64,000 bases of DNA from an uncultured Clostridia bacterium (GCA_946567425.1 CAMNXF010000009.1:1-64000), one strand, 5' to 3'. Shown: positions 34,872 to 43,569, counted from the first letter of the stretch. The notes: generated by a model not told the origin, from the sequence alone. Numbers and translations: made by a program.

Positions 34872-35232
34872 TGCGCTCACCCGCCTTTTTCAACAGACGC
34901 TCCGCCGCGATATTCACCGTTGCGAGAGCCGCAATTTCAACGCCGACCGATATGCACATAAGAATAAATTTTCCGTTACTGTCCAAGCCGTTTTTAAGTA
35001 ATACCGCGCTCACCGTCGCGGCCGCAACAGTCAGCGGCGCAAAAACCGCTGTCATCAGCCGTCCGCAATACCTTTGCGCAGTATGCCACAACACGTCGCA
35101 GCTCATTGACAGCTTGGTGCGAAAGCCGAAAAAGGCGTTTCGCATCGGAGGATTACGCCACAAAATTATCCCGGCGATAAGCGATGCCAACGGCACTGCA
35201 ACGCCGCCCGTGAAAATCAGAAAATCACCCAT
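34864..35232 (-). CDS. SdpI-like membrane protein, copy 3
   Basis: 122 aa. Signature FFGFRTKLSMSCDVLWHTAQRYCGR with hydrophobic segments on both sides. The start ATG 35232 is inferred from the 8-nt overlap with the stop of copy 2 and from a GGTGAG site just upstream. Function in toxin immunity is inferred from family only. Confidence 0.75.
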   Translation of the reverse strand: MGDFLIFTGGVAVPLASLIAGIILWRNPPMRNAFFGFRTKLSMSCDVLWHTAQRYCGRLMTAVFAPLTVAAATVSAVLLKNGLDSNGKFILMCISVGVEIAALATVNIAAERLLKKAGERNE

Positions 35233-35608
35233 TCGGCTCACCGTCCTTGTTGAACTCGCGCTTGACAATGCTGTCGGTCACGCCGATAACGACAAACAGC
35301 GCGATAAAATCCACGAAATTCACCACGCCCGTAACTATCCCCAAGACATATTTGTCCGCGCGGACGATAACGGGTATCAGACCGCTTATAAGCGTCAAAA
35401 ACGACAGCACCGCATAAACCGCCGTACAAATCCGCCCGAACAGTCCCTGAGCGCGCTCCCACGTCTCCTTGTTTTTAAGTGACCACGTTGTCCGATAGCC
35501 GAAAGCGTCGCCGTATCCCGGCTTTGTCAGCCAAATCATCAGCCCCAGCCCGAGTATAGTCAGCGGCAGCAGCATACTGCACACGACTATGATAACTGCT
35601 TCACCCAT
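35225..35608 (-). CDS. SdpI-like membrane protein, copy 2
   Basis: 127 aa. Signature GYGDAFGYRTTWSLKNKETW followed by ERAQGLFGR, close to copy 1. Three membrane helices; the C-terminus is charged. The start ATG 35608 overlaps copy 1 by 8 nt. Confidence 0.8.
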   Translation of the reverse strand: MGEAVIIVVCSMLLPLTILGLGLMIWLTKPGYGDAFGYRTTWSLKNKETWERAQGLFGRICTAVYAVLSFLTLISGLIPVIVRADKYVLGIVTGVVNFVDFIALFVVIGVTDSIVKREFNKDGEPNG

Positions 35609-35999
35609 TGCCGCCACCGACCTTTCGGGTTCCGTCCTTATCGAACTCGCGCCGAACAACGCCCTCGGTAACAGCTATAACCGCCAACACCGCAAGCCCT
35701 TGCACGGACGTCACTATCAAACAAATTATTCCGCATACGTCGTCGTCAACGCTTACAGCTATCGGAAATATCCCCGCTATCAGCGAAAGGAACGACAGTG
35801 CCGCAAACGTTATCGTACACAATCTCCCGAACACCTCCTGGGCGCGCTCCCACGTTTCCTTGCTTTTCAGCGATGTTTTTGTCCGATAGCTTAAAACCTC
35901 GCCGTAGCAGGGCCTTTTCAGCCAAATCGTCAGCCCCAACCCCAGCATTAACAGCGGCAGCAGCATATCCGCAGCGGCGACTATTACGCTATCACTCAC
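35601..35999 (-). CDS. SdpI-like membrane protein, copy 1
   Basis: 132 aa. Signature [20 protein letters not shown] followed by ERAQEVFGR, with strong hydrophobic segments ([20 protein letters not shown] at the start). GTG 35999 is chosen over GTG 36008 because it gives the same 8-nt overlap with the upstream gene as every other joint of the array. Confidence 0.8.
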   Translation of the reverse strand: MSDSVIVAAADMLLPLLMLGLGLTIWLKRPCYGEVLSYRTKTSLKSKETWERAQEVFGRLCTITFAALSFLSLIAGIFPIAVSVDDDVCGIICLIVTSVQGLAVLAVIAVTEGVVRREFDKDGTRKVGGGNG

Positions 36000-36189
36000 C
36001 GTTCTCACCGTCCTTACCGCCGTTGCCGTGCTTCTTCCGATACTTAACGCACTCCGTCAGCAGATACTCTATCTGCCCGTTCACCGAGCGGAAGTCATCC
36101 TCCGCCCACCGCATAAGCTCCGCGTACAGCGACGCGGAAAGCCGCAGCGGTATTTGCTTTTTCGCGTTCTTCTTTTCCTCGTCGCTCAA
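35992..36189 (-). CDS. Ribbon-helix-helix (Arc-like) protein
   Basis: 65 aa from TTG 36189 with AGGGGTGA upstream. The core [21 protein letters not shown] followed by [16 protein letters not shown] matches Arc/CopG-type beta-helix-helix proteins. It is the first gene of the SdpI-like array and is coupled to copy 1 by overlap. It may repress its own operon by binding the direct repeats at 36208-36300 just upstream; this is inference. Confidence 0.7.
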   Translation of the reverse strand: MSDEEKKNAKKQIPLRLSASLYAELMRWAEDDFRSVNGQIEYLLTECVKYRKKHGNGGKDGENGE

Positions 36190-36207
36190 CTGATCACCCC
36201 TTATGTT

Positions 36208-36421
36208 TTTTCCCCGAATGTTCACGATTGGCTGTTGAATTTCTCCCCTGAAGTCGACAAAGGCTTTTGGTTCTCCCCCTGAATGTCGACGAAAGCGGGT
36301 TTTTTTAAAGGCAAAAGCTCGCACCGCTCACTTCGTTCGCTAGCCGAGTTGCCGTTGCGTGTTTTGCTTGTTGCTCTTTGCCGTTGAATTTCTCCCCTGT
36401 ATGTTGACGATTGGCTGTTTA
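36208..36421. repeat. Short direct repeats upstream of the RHH gene
   Basis: Four related units of about 30-33 nt with core TCTCCCCTGAATGTCGACGA: near 36211, 36241, 36271 and, after an inserted leader-repeat piece, 36389. The first and the last share ACGATTGGCTGTT. In the minus-strand frame they resemble an 11-residue repeat, so they may be decayed coding sequence or protein-binding sites. Confidence 0.6.
36308..36384 (-). repeat. GC-rich leader repeat, partial copy 3b
   Basis: On the minus strand it has ACTCGGCTAGCGAACGAAG followed by TGAGCGGTGCGAGCTTTTGC, shared with 43800-43845. It lies between the direct repeats upstream of the RHH gene. Confidence 0.55.
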
Positions 36422-36423
36422 TT

Positions 36424-36608
36424 TCAAAGCGCTCCGCGCACCGGCTCACTCCGTTCGCCTAGCCGAGTTGCCTTGCTCCGCTACGTTCGCTGCGCTCTCT
36501 CCGCTGCACAAGGCAACTCGCTTGCGCTCCGCTTCGCTACGTATTTTGTTTGTCGCTCTCGGCTACAGTTTAATGCTGCGTGTTTTGTTTGTCGCTCTCG
36601 GCGGCAGT
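36424..36608 (-). repeat. GC-rich leader repeat, copy 3
   Basis: On the minus strand it has two CCGAGAGCGACAAACAAAA blocks, a perfect 11-bp stem GAGTTGCCTTG/CAAGGCAACTC (36519-36509 with 36475-36465), and the closing GGTGCGCGGAGCGCTTT. It fills the gap between the YhfC-like gene and the RHH operon. Confidence 0.7.
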
Positions 36609-37418
36609 TTAGAGCCGCGCGTTTTGTTGGCCGTTCTTATCCGGCAGCTTTTTCGCGAGAACCGCTGTACCGACAACCACGACCGCCGTGAACGCCGTCA
36701 TAATCCCGTGCACCGCGGGAATACCTGTAAGCACACCCGTCTGATACAGCACGGCGGGAACGTCCAGCAGCGCGTGCAGAACCACCGCGCACGGATACAG
36801 CCACACCTTGCCCCTCTGCGACGCAGCCTTGTACACGATCACCGACATACACACATGGAACACCATAGCCAAAACGCGTTCATAAATACTCTGCCCCATG
36901 ACCGCAAAGTCAATCGCGCTTATCGCTTCCACCTGCGAACGTACCGTTTCGGCAAGCTCGGGATTTCCCGCGCTGCTTATTTTGACGAACTCGTCAATAC
37001 CCAGAGTGTTCACCGACGCGGCAACGGAGATATTCGACAGCATTGTCATTCCAAGCAGCAGTATCGCCTCGCAGCCGCCGTGACCTATTCCCGTGTACAC
37101 GGCGTTTTTTGTTGAGTAATGCTTTCTCATAAGCGTCTTGTACGCGATAAAGCGCCCCGTCTCCTCGAAAACTCCCGCCGCGAACGCGCCGTAAACACAG
37201 TACAGCACTTTGCTCCCCTGCACTATCGGGAGCATTACCGCGTGCAGCAGCTGCTCGAGTATCATCGCGAACACGAAGAACGTTCCCGCGCCGATAAACA
37301 CGCTCGGCAGCCAAGTCTCGCGGTTCTTCAGCTTAAATATGACCGCCGCCCCGATCGGTATTATCAACGCGAGCAGACCGCCGACCGCCATTGCCGCAAT
37401 AGTTTCCGTCGTAAACAT
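36609..37418 (-). CDS. YhfC-like intramembrane metalloprotease
   Basis: 269 aa, about seven membrane helices. FEETGRFIAYK (EE-x-x-R), GIGHGGCEAI and HALLDVPAV are spaced as in YhfC/CAAX-protease-related glutamic/metallo intramembrane proteases. The substrate is unknown. It follows the SPFH gene by 10 nt and is probably cotranscribed; SPFH proteins often scaffold membrane proteases. Confidence 0.8.
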   Translation of the reverse strand: MFTTETIAAMAVGGLLALIIPIGAAVIFKLKNRETWLPSVFIGAGTFFVFAMILEQLLHAVMLPIVQGSKVLYCVYGAFAAGVFEETGRFIAYKTLMRKHYSTKNAVYTGIGHGGCEAILLLGMTMLSNISVAASVNTLGIDEFVKISSAGNPELAETVRSQVEAISAIDFAVMGQSIYERVLAMVFHVCMSVIVYKAASQRGKVWLYPCAVVLHALLDVPAVLYQTGVLTGIPAVHGIMTAFTAVVVVGTAVLAKKLPDKNGQQNARL

Positions 37419-37428
37419 AACGTTCTCC

Positions 37429-38343
37429 TTAATAAATCGAGCCGCTGTTGACTATCGGCTGAGCGTCCTTGTTTCCGCAGAGGACTACCAGCAGATTGCT
37501 CACCATCTGCGCCTTGCGCTCGTCGTCAAGCTCGCATACGCCGCTTTCCTCGAGCTTTTTCAGCGCCATTTCCACCATTCCCACCGCGCCGTCGACTATC
37601 TTCTGTCTTGCCTCGATGACTGCGGTCGCCTGTTGTCTTTGCAGCATTGCGGCAGCTATCTCCTGAGCGTAGGCGAGGTGCGCGATACGTGCCTCGATTA
37701 TCTCAAGACCCGCGATCTGTACGCGCTCCTGCAGCAGATCCTTAAGCCGTTCCGAGACCTCGACAGACGAGCCGCGCAGTGTTTTTTCGTCGCTGTCGGT
37801 GCTGTCGTAGGGGTAGCATCTCGCGACGTCACGCAGCGTGGTGTCAGCCTGTATCGACAGAAACGCGCCGTAGTTCTGCACGTTGAACACCGCCTTTGCC
37901 GTGTTCACAACGCGCCATGTCACCACTATCCCCACCTCTATCGGGTTGCCCGAGAGGTCGTTTATCTTCTGCTTCTCGTTGTTGTGGGTCATGGTTTTCA
38001 GCGAGAGCTTGCCGCCGCCGACGGGCGTGCTGAACGGGTTCACGAAGAAGAATCCCTCTTTTTTCAGCGTGCCGACGTACTTGCCGAACAGCGTAAGCAC
38101 AAGCGCTTCGTTCGGGCGCATGATCTTCAGCCCGATAAGCGGAAACCAACCGATAGCCAGCCATACGATACCGATAATAAGCGCTGCCGCGGGAGCGTCG
38201 TCCGTGGATGTGGTTGCTCCCCATATCATCAGCATGACTGCTCCGATCATAAGTAAAAGCGTAACAAACAGCACTGCCCAACCGTTCGCGGGGTGAAGCT
38301 CCTTTTCCTCGTAGGTATAAGTTTTTTCAGCGTTCTTCTCCAT
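37429..38343 (-). CDS. SPFH/band-7 membrane protein
   Basis: 304 aa from ATG 38343 with AGGGTG upstream. Two N-terminal membrane helices ([22 protein letters not shown] and [19 protein letters not shown]) precede a band-7 domain ([40 protein letters not shown]) and a helical region with [17 protein letters not shown]. It belongs to the stomatin/prohibitin superfamily, which forms membrane microdomains. Cotranscribed with the YhfC-like protease. Confidence 0.85.
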   Translation of the reverse strand: MEKNAEKTYTYEEKELHPANGWAVLFVTLLLMIGAVMLMIWGATTSTDDAPAAALIIGIVWLAIGWFPLIGLKIMRPNEALVLTLFGKYVGTLKKEGFFFVNPFSTPVGGGKLSLKTMTHNNEKQKINDLSGNPIEVGIVVTWRVVNTAKAVFNVQNYGAFLSIQADTTLRDVARCYPYDSTDSDEKTLRGSSVEVSERLKDLLQERVQIAGLEIIEARIAHLAYAQEIAAAMLQRQQATAVIEARQKIVDGAVGMVEMALKKLEESGVCELDDERKAQMVSNLLVVLCGNKDAQPIVNSGSIY

Positions 38344-38370
38344 AAAAACACACCCTTTCAATTACTCTGT

Positions 38371-38390
38371 TTGATATCATTTTGATATCT
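38371..38390. promoter_or_regulatory. Paired GATATC sites in the SPFH leader
   Basis: TTTGATATCA and TTTTGATATC follow one another just downstream of the SPFH promoter. Two 6-bp palindromes 11 nt apart could be an operator. No regulator is identified. Confidence 0.3.
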
Positions 38391-38397
38391 TGATGAA

Positions 38398-38426
38398 ATT
38401 ATAGCACAAATGCCGTATTTTGTCAA
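38398..38426 (-). promoter_or_regulatory. Promoter of SPFH-YhfC genes
   Basis: On the minus strand TTGACA (38426-38421), 17-nt spacer, TATAAT (38403-38398). Confidence 0.8.
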
Positions 38427-38451
38427 GAGGAAAATAAAATATTTTTACGTA

Positions 38452-38480
38452 TTGAAATTCCGGGAGAATTATGCCATAAT
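38452..38480 (+). promoter_or_regulatory. Promoter of toxin-antitoxin pair
   Basis: TTGAAA (38452-38457), 17-nt spacer, CATAAT (38475-38480), 30 nt before the antitoxin start. Confidence 0.6.
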
Positions 38481-38510
38481 AATAACAGAATAATCGCAGG
38501 AGGTGTTTTT

Positions 38511-38780
38511 ATGATAATCAAATCTTCAACAACATTGAGGAACGACTACCCGTCGATATCCAAGCTCGCTCACGAAAAGCAGGAGCCTATCTACATCACC
38601 AAAAACGGCGAGGGTGATCTGGTGGTGATGAGTATCGAGGCTTTTGAGCGCCGCGAGGAGCTTGTGCGCCTGAAAGCCGCTCTCGACGAGGCGGAGCGGG
38701 AATACCAGGCGGGCGCGCCGACGTATACTCTTGATGAAATTGACACAATGATGGAGGAAATCATAAATGGAAAAGATTGA
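38511..38780 (+). CDS. Phd/YefM-type antitoxin
   Basis: 89 aa. LRNDYPSISKLAHEKQEPIYITKNGEGDLVVMS is the usual N-terminal DNA-binding fold of Phd/YefM antitoxins, and the acidic C-terminal tail should wrap the toxin. It is followed by a RelE-type toxin with a 14-nt overlap, the standard order for this pair. It probably represses its own promoter. The ribosome binding site is AGGAGG. Confidence 0.88.
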   Translation: MIIKSSTTLRNDYPSISKLAHEKQEPIYITKNGEGDLVVMSIEAFERREELVRLKAALDEAEREYQAGAPTYTLDEIDTMMEEIINGKD

Positions 38781-39093
38781 GTACTCCATTGACTATTTGT
38801 CGGCGGCACGAAGCGACATTGCCGGCATTATTTCAAATTTTGTTATGCTTGGCAGCACCAACGGCGCACAGCATATCAGAAAGAAAATCGTAAAGGCGGG
38901 CGAACAAATTCAATTTATGCCGTATTCGGGTGCTGTCGTTCCCGACGGCGAAATGGCAAAAAACGGATACCGCATGGTTGTTATTGAAAAATATTTTATG
39001 TTTTATAAGGTATTGGAAAAAAGCAAAACGGTGATAGTCTACCGTGTTCTTGACGGCAGAACCGACTATCCGAAATTATTTGAGACGGAGTAA
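38767..39093 (+). CDS. RelE/ParE-type toxin
   Basis: 108 aa. The core YSIDYLSAARSDIAGIISNF, PYSGAVVPD and the C-terminal GYRMVVIEKYFMFYKVLEKS with VIVYRVLDGRTDY match RelE/ParE plasmid-stabilisation toxins. RelE members cut mRNA at the ribosome, ParE members poison gyrase; the sequence alone does not separate them. Overlaps the antitoxin gene. Confidence 0.85.
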   Translation: MEKIEYSIDYLSAARSDIAGIISNFVMLGSTNGAQHIRKKIVKAGEQIQFMPYSGAVVPDGEMAKNGYRMVVIEKYFMFYKVLEKSKTVIVYRVLDGRTDYPKLFETE

Positions 39094-39097
39094 TAAA

Positions 39098-39124
39098 AAC
39101 GGGAGCGCAGCGCTCCCGTTTATT
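39098..39124. terminator. Bidirectional terminator
   Basis: AACGGGAGCG and CGCTCCCGTT make a hairpin between the toxin gene and proS, with T/A runs on both sides. Confidence 0.85.
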
Positions 39125-40846
39125 TTACTTGTTCATCATCTCGGCGATAAGTTCCCTGAGCCTTTGCACCGCGCCGTCGGGGGTGAGCTTCTCGGAGAGC
39201 GACTTGTCGCGGCTCGACAGCTCGAACACGCCTTCGTCGAGGTTTCTCGGGCTTACGACCACGCGCAGCGGAACTCCGAGCAAGTCCGCGTCGGAGAACA
39301 TCACACCCGCGCGGACGTTCCTGTCGTCGTAGATGACCTCAACGCCCGCCGACTGCAAGTCCCCGTAGAGCTTGTCCGCAGCCGCCTTGACGCGTTCGTC
39401 GTCGGCACGGACGGCGCACAGGTGCACCTGCCACGGCGCTATCGCCATAGGCCATATCGGACCGTAGTCGTCGTGCGAAGCCTCGCAGACGGACGCGGCA
39501 AGTCTGCCCACGCCGATACCGTAGCAGCCCATTATCGGGGTCTGCTCCTTGCCGTCCTTGTCGAGGAACGTCATGCCCATTGACTTGGAGTACTTCGTGC
39601 CGAGCTGGAAGATATTGCCGACCTCGATACCGCGCGAAATGCCGACCGTTTTTTCGCCGCATTCGGGGCAAACGCCGCCGTCGATTATCTTGGCGAGGTC
39701 GCGGAACTCAACGTCCGCGCAGTCGCGCTCCATATCAAGACCCGTCATGTGGAAATCGACCTTATTCGCGCCGCAGACGAGATTGTTCGCGCCCTTGAGC
39801 GAGCTGTCGAACAGCACGGTATGTTCGCCGTTGACGACGAGGTTCACGGGACCGATAAAGCCCGCTTGCAGACCGCATTCCTCATCAATAACGGCGGGGC
39901 GGATATCGCAGCCGAGGTAGTTCGTGAGCTTGGTTTCGTTCACGTCCAGATCGCCGCGCAGGAATACCACCACAAAGCTGTCGTCGGTGTTTTTCTGGTA
40001 AATTACCGCCTTGAGCGACTTCTCCACGGGCGCTTTGAGGAACTCACAGACCTCCTCGATAGTGTGGCAGCCGGGAGTGTTCACCTCGGTGAGCGGCTCG
40101 GAAGCGTCGTCGCGGACGTTCGTAATTATGGACGGCGCGGCTTCGACATTCGCGGTGTAGCCGCAGTGCTTACAAATCGCGATGCTGTCCTCGCCGATAG
40201 GCGTGAGCAGCATAAACTCATGCGAAACGCTGCCTCCGAAAATACCGTTGTCGGACTTTACCGAGATGACGTTCGGTGCGCCGCAGCGGCGGTAGACATT
40301 CTCGTAAGCCTTATGAGCGCGTTTGTAGTACTCCTCCAGGTCCTCCTGGCTTGTGTGGAACGAATACGCGTCCTTCATCGTGAACTCGCGCACGCGTATC
40401 AGACCGCCGCGCGGACGAGCCTCGTCACGGAATTTCGTCTGTATCTGATAGATCATGAACGGGTATTTCGTGTACGAGTTTGCGTACTCGCGGACGAGCT
40501 GCACCGCCGCCTCCTCGTGCGTCATACCGAGCACGAGCGGCTGTTTGCCGCGGTCGGTGAAGCGTACCATTTCGCTGCCGATAGAGGTGTAGCGTCCGCT
40601 TTCCTCCCAAAGGCTCGCGGGCATAACGACGGGGAACATTACCTCCTGTCCGTCAATAGCGTCCATTTCCTCGCGGATTATCTGCTCGATCTTACGCGTT
40701 ACCCTTTTCAGCGGCGGGTAGTTCGAGAATATGCCGTTCGCCACATATTTGATGTAGCCGCCGCGCACCATAAGCGCGTGGCTGTCGATAGCGCAGTCCG
40801 AGGGGCGCTCCTTAAAGCGGTCGCCGACCAACTTGTCTAATTTCAT
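39125..40846 (-). CDS. proS: Prolyl-tRNA synthetase
   Basis: 573 aa, the bacterial long form with an editing insertion. Class II motifs are visible: the motif 1 region PLKRVTRKIEQIIREEMDAI, motif 2 with TKFRDEARPRGGLIRVREFTMKDAYSF, and motif 3 with GCYGIGVGRL. The insertion (about 220-390) carries the trans-editing-like fold. The HGxH-like cysteine cluster CKHC ... CPEC is present. AGGAGG precedes the ATG. The proline T-box at 41768-41995 lies upstream, with a methyltransferase gene in between. Confidence 0.95.
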   Translation of the reverse strand: MKLDKLVGDRFKERPSDCAIDSHALMVRGGYIKYVANGIFSNYPPLKRVTRKIEQIIREEMDAIDGQEVMFPVVMPASLWEESGRYTSIGSEMVRFTDRGKQPLVLGMTHEEAAVQLVREYANSYTKYPFMIYQIQTKFRDEARPRGGLIRVREFTMKDAYSFHTSQEDLEEYYKRAHKAYENVYRRCGAPNVISVKSDNGIFGGSVSHEFMLLTPIGEDSIAICKHCGYTANVEAAPSIITNVRDDASEPLTEVNTPGCHTIEEVCEFLKAPVEKSLKAVIYQKNTDDSFVVVFLRGDLDVNETKLTNYLGCDIRPAVIDEECGLQAGFIGPVNLVVNGEHTVLFDSSLKGANNLVCGANKVDFHMTGLDMERDCADVEFRDLAKIIDGGVCPECGEKTVGISRGIEVGNIFQLGTKYSKSMGMTFLDKDGKEQTPIMGCYGIGVGRLAASVCEASHDDYGPIWPMAIAPWQVHLCAVRADDERVKAAADKLYGDLQSAGVEVIYDDRNVRAGVMFSDADLLGVPLRVVVSPRNLDEGVFELSSRDKSLSEKLTPDGAVQRLRELIAEMMNK

Positions 40847-40941
40847 TTTTAGTCCTCCTTTATTTTCTACCGTTGCTGCACGGTGAAAGTCTGTATAATG
40901 AATGAGCGGTAATCCGTAATTTGCGGTACTCGGAAAAGCTG

Positions 40942-41697
40942 TTATTTTTTGACCGCTACCGCTGTAAACTCTCCCGGTAATCTGTCATTTGTCCATGCGG
41001 GGTGTTCGTCAAATTTTTCTAAACAAAAGCCGCTGTTTATAACAGAATTTATTATCTCGCTGATCGTGTATTTTCGATAACTGCATTTTGGCATTTCCCT
41101 GCGGATATCATCTTCAAAGAAACGGGCATGAGCCATTTCACCTTCAAAAATATCCGCTGAGAAATAACTCATGGCGGGCTGCTCAAAATTCAGTATATCC
41201 GATATCTTTGTAAACGGATGAAAATCGCTGCATATCAATTTTCCGCCTGTTTTCAGCAAAGAAAACATTATACGCATAAATTCATCGATGTCATGAAAAT
41301 AATGTAAAATACCGCCCTCCATAAACACCACATCAAAAAAGCCGCCGTATTTTGATGTGTCGATCTCCAATATATCACACACTTCAAAATCAATGTCAAC
41401 GTTCGCGGCTTCGGCTGTTTCAAGAGCGTATCTTTTATTGTCCTCAGAAATATCAAATACAGTTACCTGTGCTCCCAACAGAGCCAGAGGTATTGCTTTT
41501 TTACCGCAAGAGCCGCATATATTAGCCACTTTGATTCTGTCATACGTATCAAAGTATTTCGAATATCTCCTCAGCATTCCGATCGGATCGCCGATATTTT
41601 GTTTTGCTCTTTCGGACGGTGTTCCGCAGGTATTCACCCAAAACTCATAGGCATTATATTCCCATGCTTTTTTATTCTGTATGCTGTAATCTTCCAT
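40942..41697 (-). CDS. Class I SAM methyltransferase
   Basis: 251 aa. Motif I KVANICGSCGKKAIPLALLGA is unusual (N-I-C-G-S-C-G) but fits the Rossmann loop; VTVFDISEDN is motif II, and FDVVFMEGGILHYFHD is motif IV. Substrate unknown. Its start is close behind the proline T-box and it ends 95 nt before proS, so it appears to share the T-box control. Confidence 0.8.
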   Translation of the reverse strand: MEDYSIQNKKAWEYNAYEFWVNTCGTPSERAKQNIGDPIGMLRRYSKYFDTYDRIKVANICGSCGKKAIPLALLGAQVTVFDISEDNKRYALETAEAANVDIDFEVCDILEIDTSKYGGFFDVVFMEGGILHYFHDIDEFMRIMFSLLKTGGKLICSDFHPFTKISDILNFEQPAMSYFSADIFEGEMAHARFFEDDIRREMPKCSYRKYTISEIINSVINSGFCLEKFDEHPAWTNDRLPGEFTAVAVKK

Positions 41698-41767
41698 TTG
41701 TCCTGTACCTCCGTGAACCCGAATTGCCCGCTATGAATAACAGGTTTTGCTCAATATCCGAAACACC

Positions 41768-41995
41768 AAAACAAAAACGCCCCTTAACATACAGTCAAGG
41801 GACGAGTAATTAACCCGCGTTACCACCCGAATTCGGAGAGTTTCCGCTCTTAAATCTCGTAACGGGAGAGACCGTCGCCGCTTAGTCGTGTTTTCGCGGC
41901 GCGCTCCAAGACGGGTTCGGCATGGGAAAGGAACGGCTTTCAGCAAGCGCCGTCTCTCTGGACATTTCCGTTTGCGTACTATTTCTTGTCATAGC
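41768..41995 (-). promoter_or_regulatory. T-box riboswitch, specifier CCC (proline)
   Basis: On the minus strand the T-box core GGGTGGTAACGCG is followed by an intrinsic terminator (CGTCCCTT ... AAGGGGCG, then TTTTT). Stem I has the AGTA loop and an AGAGAG bulge; the stem CAAGA/TCTTG closes the specifier loop, and the codon one nt before it is CCC (41915-41913). Uncharged tRNA-Pro should allow read-through into the methyltransferase and proS. Confidence 0.9.
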
Positions 41996-42015
41996 TTTGA
42001 AATATTTATGTTGTT

Positions 42016-42044
42016 ATTATATCACAAACTTGTAAATTTGTCAA
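42016..42044 (-). promoter_or_regulatory. Promoter of proline T-box transcript
   Basis: On the minus strand TTGACA (42044-42039), 17-nt spacer, TATAAT (42021-42016). Confidence 0.85.
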
Positions 42045-42061
42045 TACCCGCGAAAAAATTC

Positions 42062-42090
42062 TTGACAAGGATTAAAATGTATGTTATAAT
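42062..42090 (+). promoter_or_regulatory. Promoter of the 42209 gene
   Basis: TTGACA (42062-42067), 17-nt spacer, TATAAT (42085-42090). It diverges from the T-box promoter. Confidence 0.85.
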
Positions 42091-42124
42091 AAAAGTGGAG
42101 CACCGCTCATAACAAAAAACGGAA

Positions 42125-42190
42125 ATACGCGCAACATTTAGTTGTCGCAGCAAAGCGGAGCGCAAGCAACGGTGACGACGGAGCGCTTTT
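42125..42190 (+). repeat. GC-rich leader repeat, copy 4 (short)
   Basis: Contains GTCGCAGCAAAGCGGAGCGC followed by AAGCAACGG and the closing GGAGCGCTTTT, shared with copies 2 and 5 but lacking most of the inner hairpins. It lies between promoter and ribosome binding site. Confidence 0.6.
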
Positions 42191-42208
42191 ATATAGGGGA
42201 GGACACCC

Positions 42209-43492
42209 ATGACAAAAAACGGCGATTACGCAAAACAGACTGTCCACGTGTTTGACGCGGACGGAAACGAAGTCGGTCTCACGTACCCGAAACGGGCGGC
42301 GGGACTGGTAAAAAAAGGTCGGGCACGTTATGTGAACGATCGAGAAATTCATCTTAACGCGTCCGACGTAACGAAATTTACGGAGGAAATCAAGATGGAT
42401 AATAACAATATAATCACCCAGAACAGCGACAGAACAAGTCAGGGCGGCGCAGCAAGCCAGGGCGGCGGAGCAAGCCAGGGCGGCGGAGCAAGCCAGGGCG
42501 GCGGAGCAAGCCCGTATACTATGCTGTACTTTAACGCGCGCGAGTGGCACTTCAACAAGGACTGCAAGGACAACACGGGCTCGCGCTCGTTTATGACGGG
42601 TCCCGACGGGGTGCTCACGGAGGCGTTCACGATAGGGAATTGGACGTGGAACTGGACGGAGATATGCACGAAGCAGCTTACGCTCGCGAAGAATACTCCG
42701 CATTTGTTCACGTTCTGGCTGAACGGCGGCGAAAACGACCGCAACAACGAGGTCTGCCGCTTTGAGGTCGTGTTCAACAACGACCATGAGAACCGCTATA
42801 CCTACAATCTGAACCGCAATTTCATACAGCCCGTAAAACGGCTTAACGGCTGGGAGCTGTACGAGATACCGTTCACCACGGGCGATAACGAGTACACCGA
42901 GCTGCGTTTCGTGGCGCAGTACGCGTATATGACGGTCATGACGGCTAAGGATAAGTTCGAGTACGCGGATATTCCCGATACCGTGGACGAGTTCGCGGAC
43001 GAGAGACCGCAGCGGCATAATGTTGTGTTCCAGGACGGCTGGCCGACCAATAATTGGTACAGCACGAAAAATCTCCGCGCGGCAAAGGAAAAGCGCGAAC
43101 GCGAGGACACTCAGAACGGCGGCGGGGTTCAGATCGACAAACGCGACCTCAGCGGCACAATGACGGGAATGACGAGCGCGTTCAACGGACTGGCGGGAGC
43201 TATGGACGCGGTGAACGGAACACTTTCGGGCGTTTCGCAGATGGTCGAAAGCAGCATAAAAAGCGCCTGCGATATGCTTCGGCAAAGGATAACCACATCG
43301 GCGGTCCAGGTAGGCGCGAACAATCCCGACGAGCTTGCGGAAACGGTGTGCGAGGAGTTCAGCGACAGGATAAGCGACGCGATAAACGATAATATCTCCA
43401 CTATGACGGATCAGGTGGAGTCGCTGCTCGAGGACGTTCAGAGCACGCTCGAGGATCTCCGCGATACCGTGGAGGAGCTTAACGAGGACTGA
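42209..43492 (+). CDS. Unknown protein with Gly-rich linker and coiled-coil C-terminus
   Basis: 427 aa. The N-terminus (VHVFDADGNEVGLTYPKRAAG then LVKKGRARYV) resembles a short domain found at the start of many Clostridial proteins. A linker of four SQGGGA-type units (about 77-100) is encoded by an 18-nt tandem repeat. The middle (about 105-270) looks beta-rich and the C-terminal 110 residues are helical, rich in coiled-coil heptads. No signal peptide or enzyme motif seen. Function unknown. Confidence 0.7.
   Translation: MTKNGDYAKQTVHVFDADGNEVGLTYPKRAAGLVKKGRARYVNDREIHLNASDVTKFTEEIKMDNNNIITQNSDRTSQGGAASQGGGASQGGGASQGGGASPYTMLYFNAREWHFNKDCKDNTGSRSFMTGPDGVLTEAFTIGNWTWNWTEICTKQLTLAKNTPHLFTFWLNGGENDRNNEVCRFEVVFNNDHENRYTYNLNRNFIQPVKRLNGWELYEIPFTTGDNEYTELRFVAQYAYMTVMTAKDKFEYADIPDTVDEFADERPQRHNVVFQDGWPTNNWYSTKNLRAAKEKREREDTQNGGGVQIDKRDLSGTMTGMTSAFNGLAGAMDAVNGTLSGVSQMVESSIKSACDMLRQRITTSAVQVGANNPDELAETVCEEFSDRISDAINDNISTMTDQVESLLEDVQSTLEDLRDTVEELNED
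42436..42510 (+). repeat. 18-nt tandem repeat within the 42209 gene
   Basis: Four copies of AGCCAGGGCGGCGGAGCA with small changes, encoding the Ser-Gln-Gly-Gly-Gly-Ala linker. Copy number is likely to vary between strains. Confidence 0.8.
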
Positions 43493-43569
43493 ACGCAAAC
43501 GGGTGATATCCGTCTTAATTAAATAATTACGGAGCGGAGAGCACGGCTTTCCGCTCTTATTTTTTCCTC

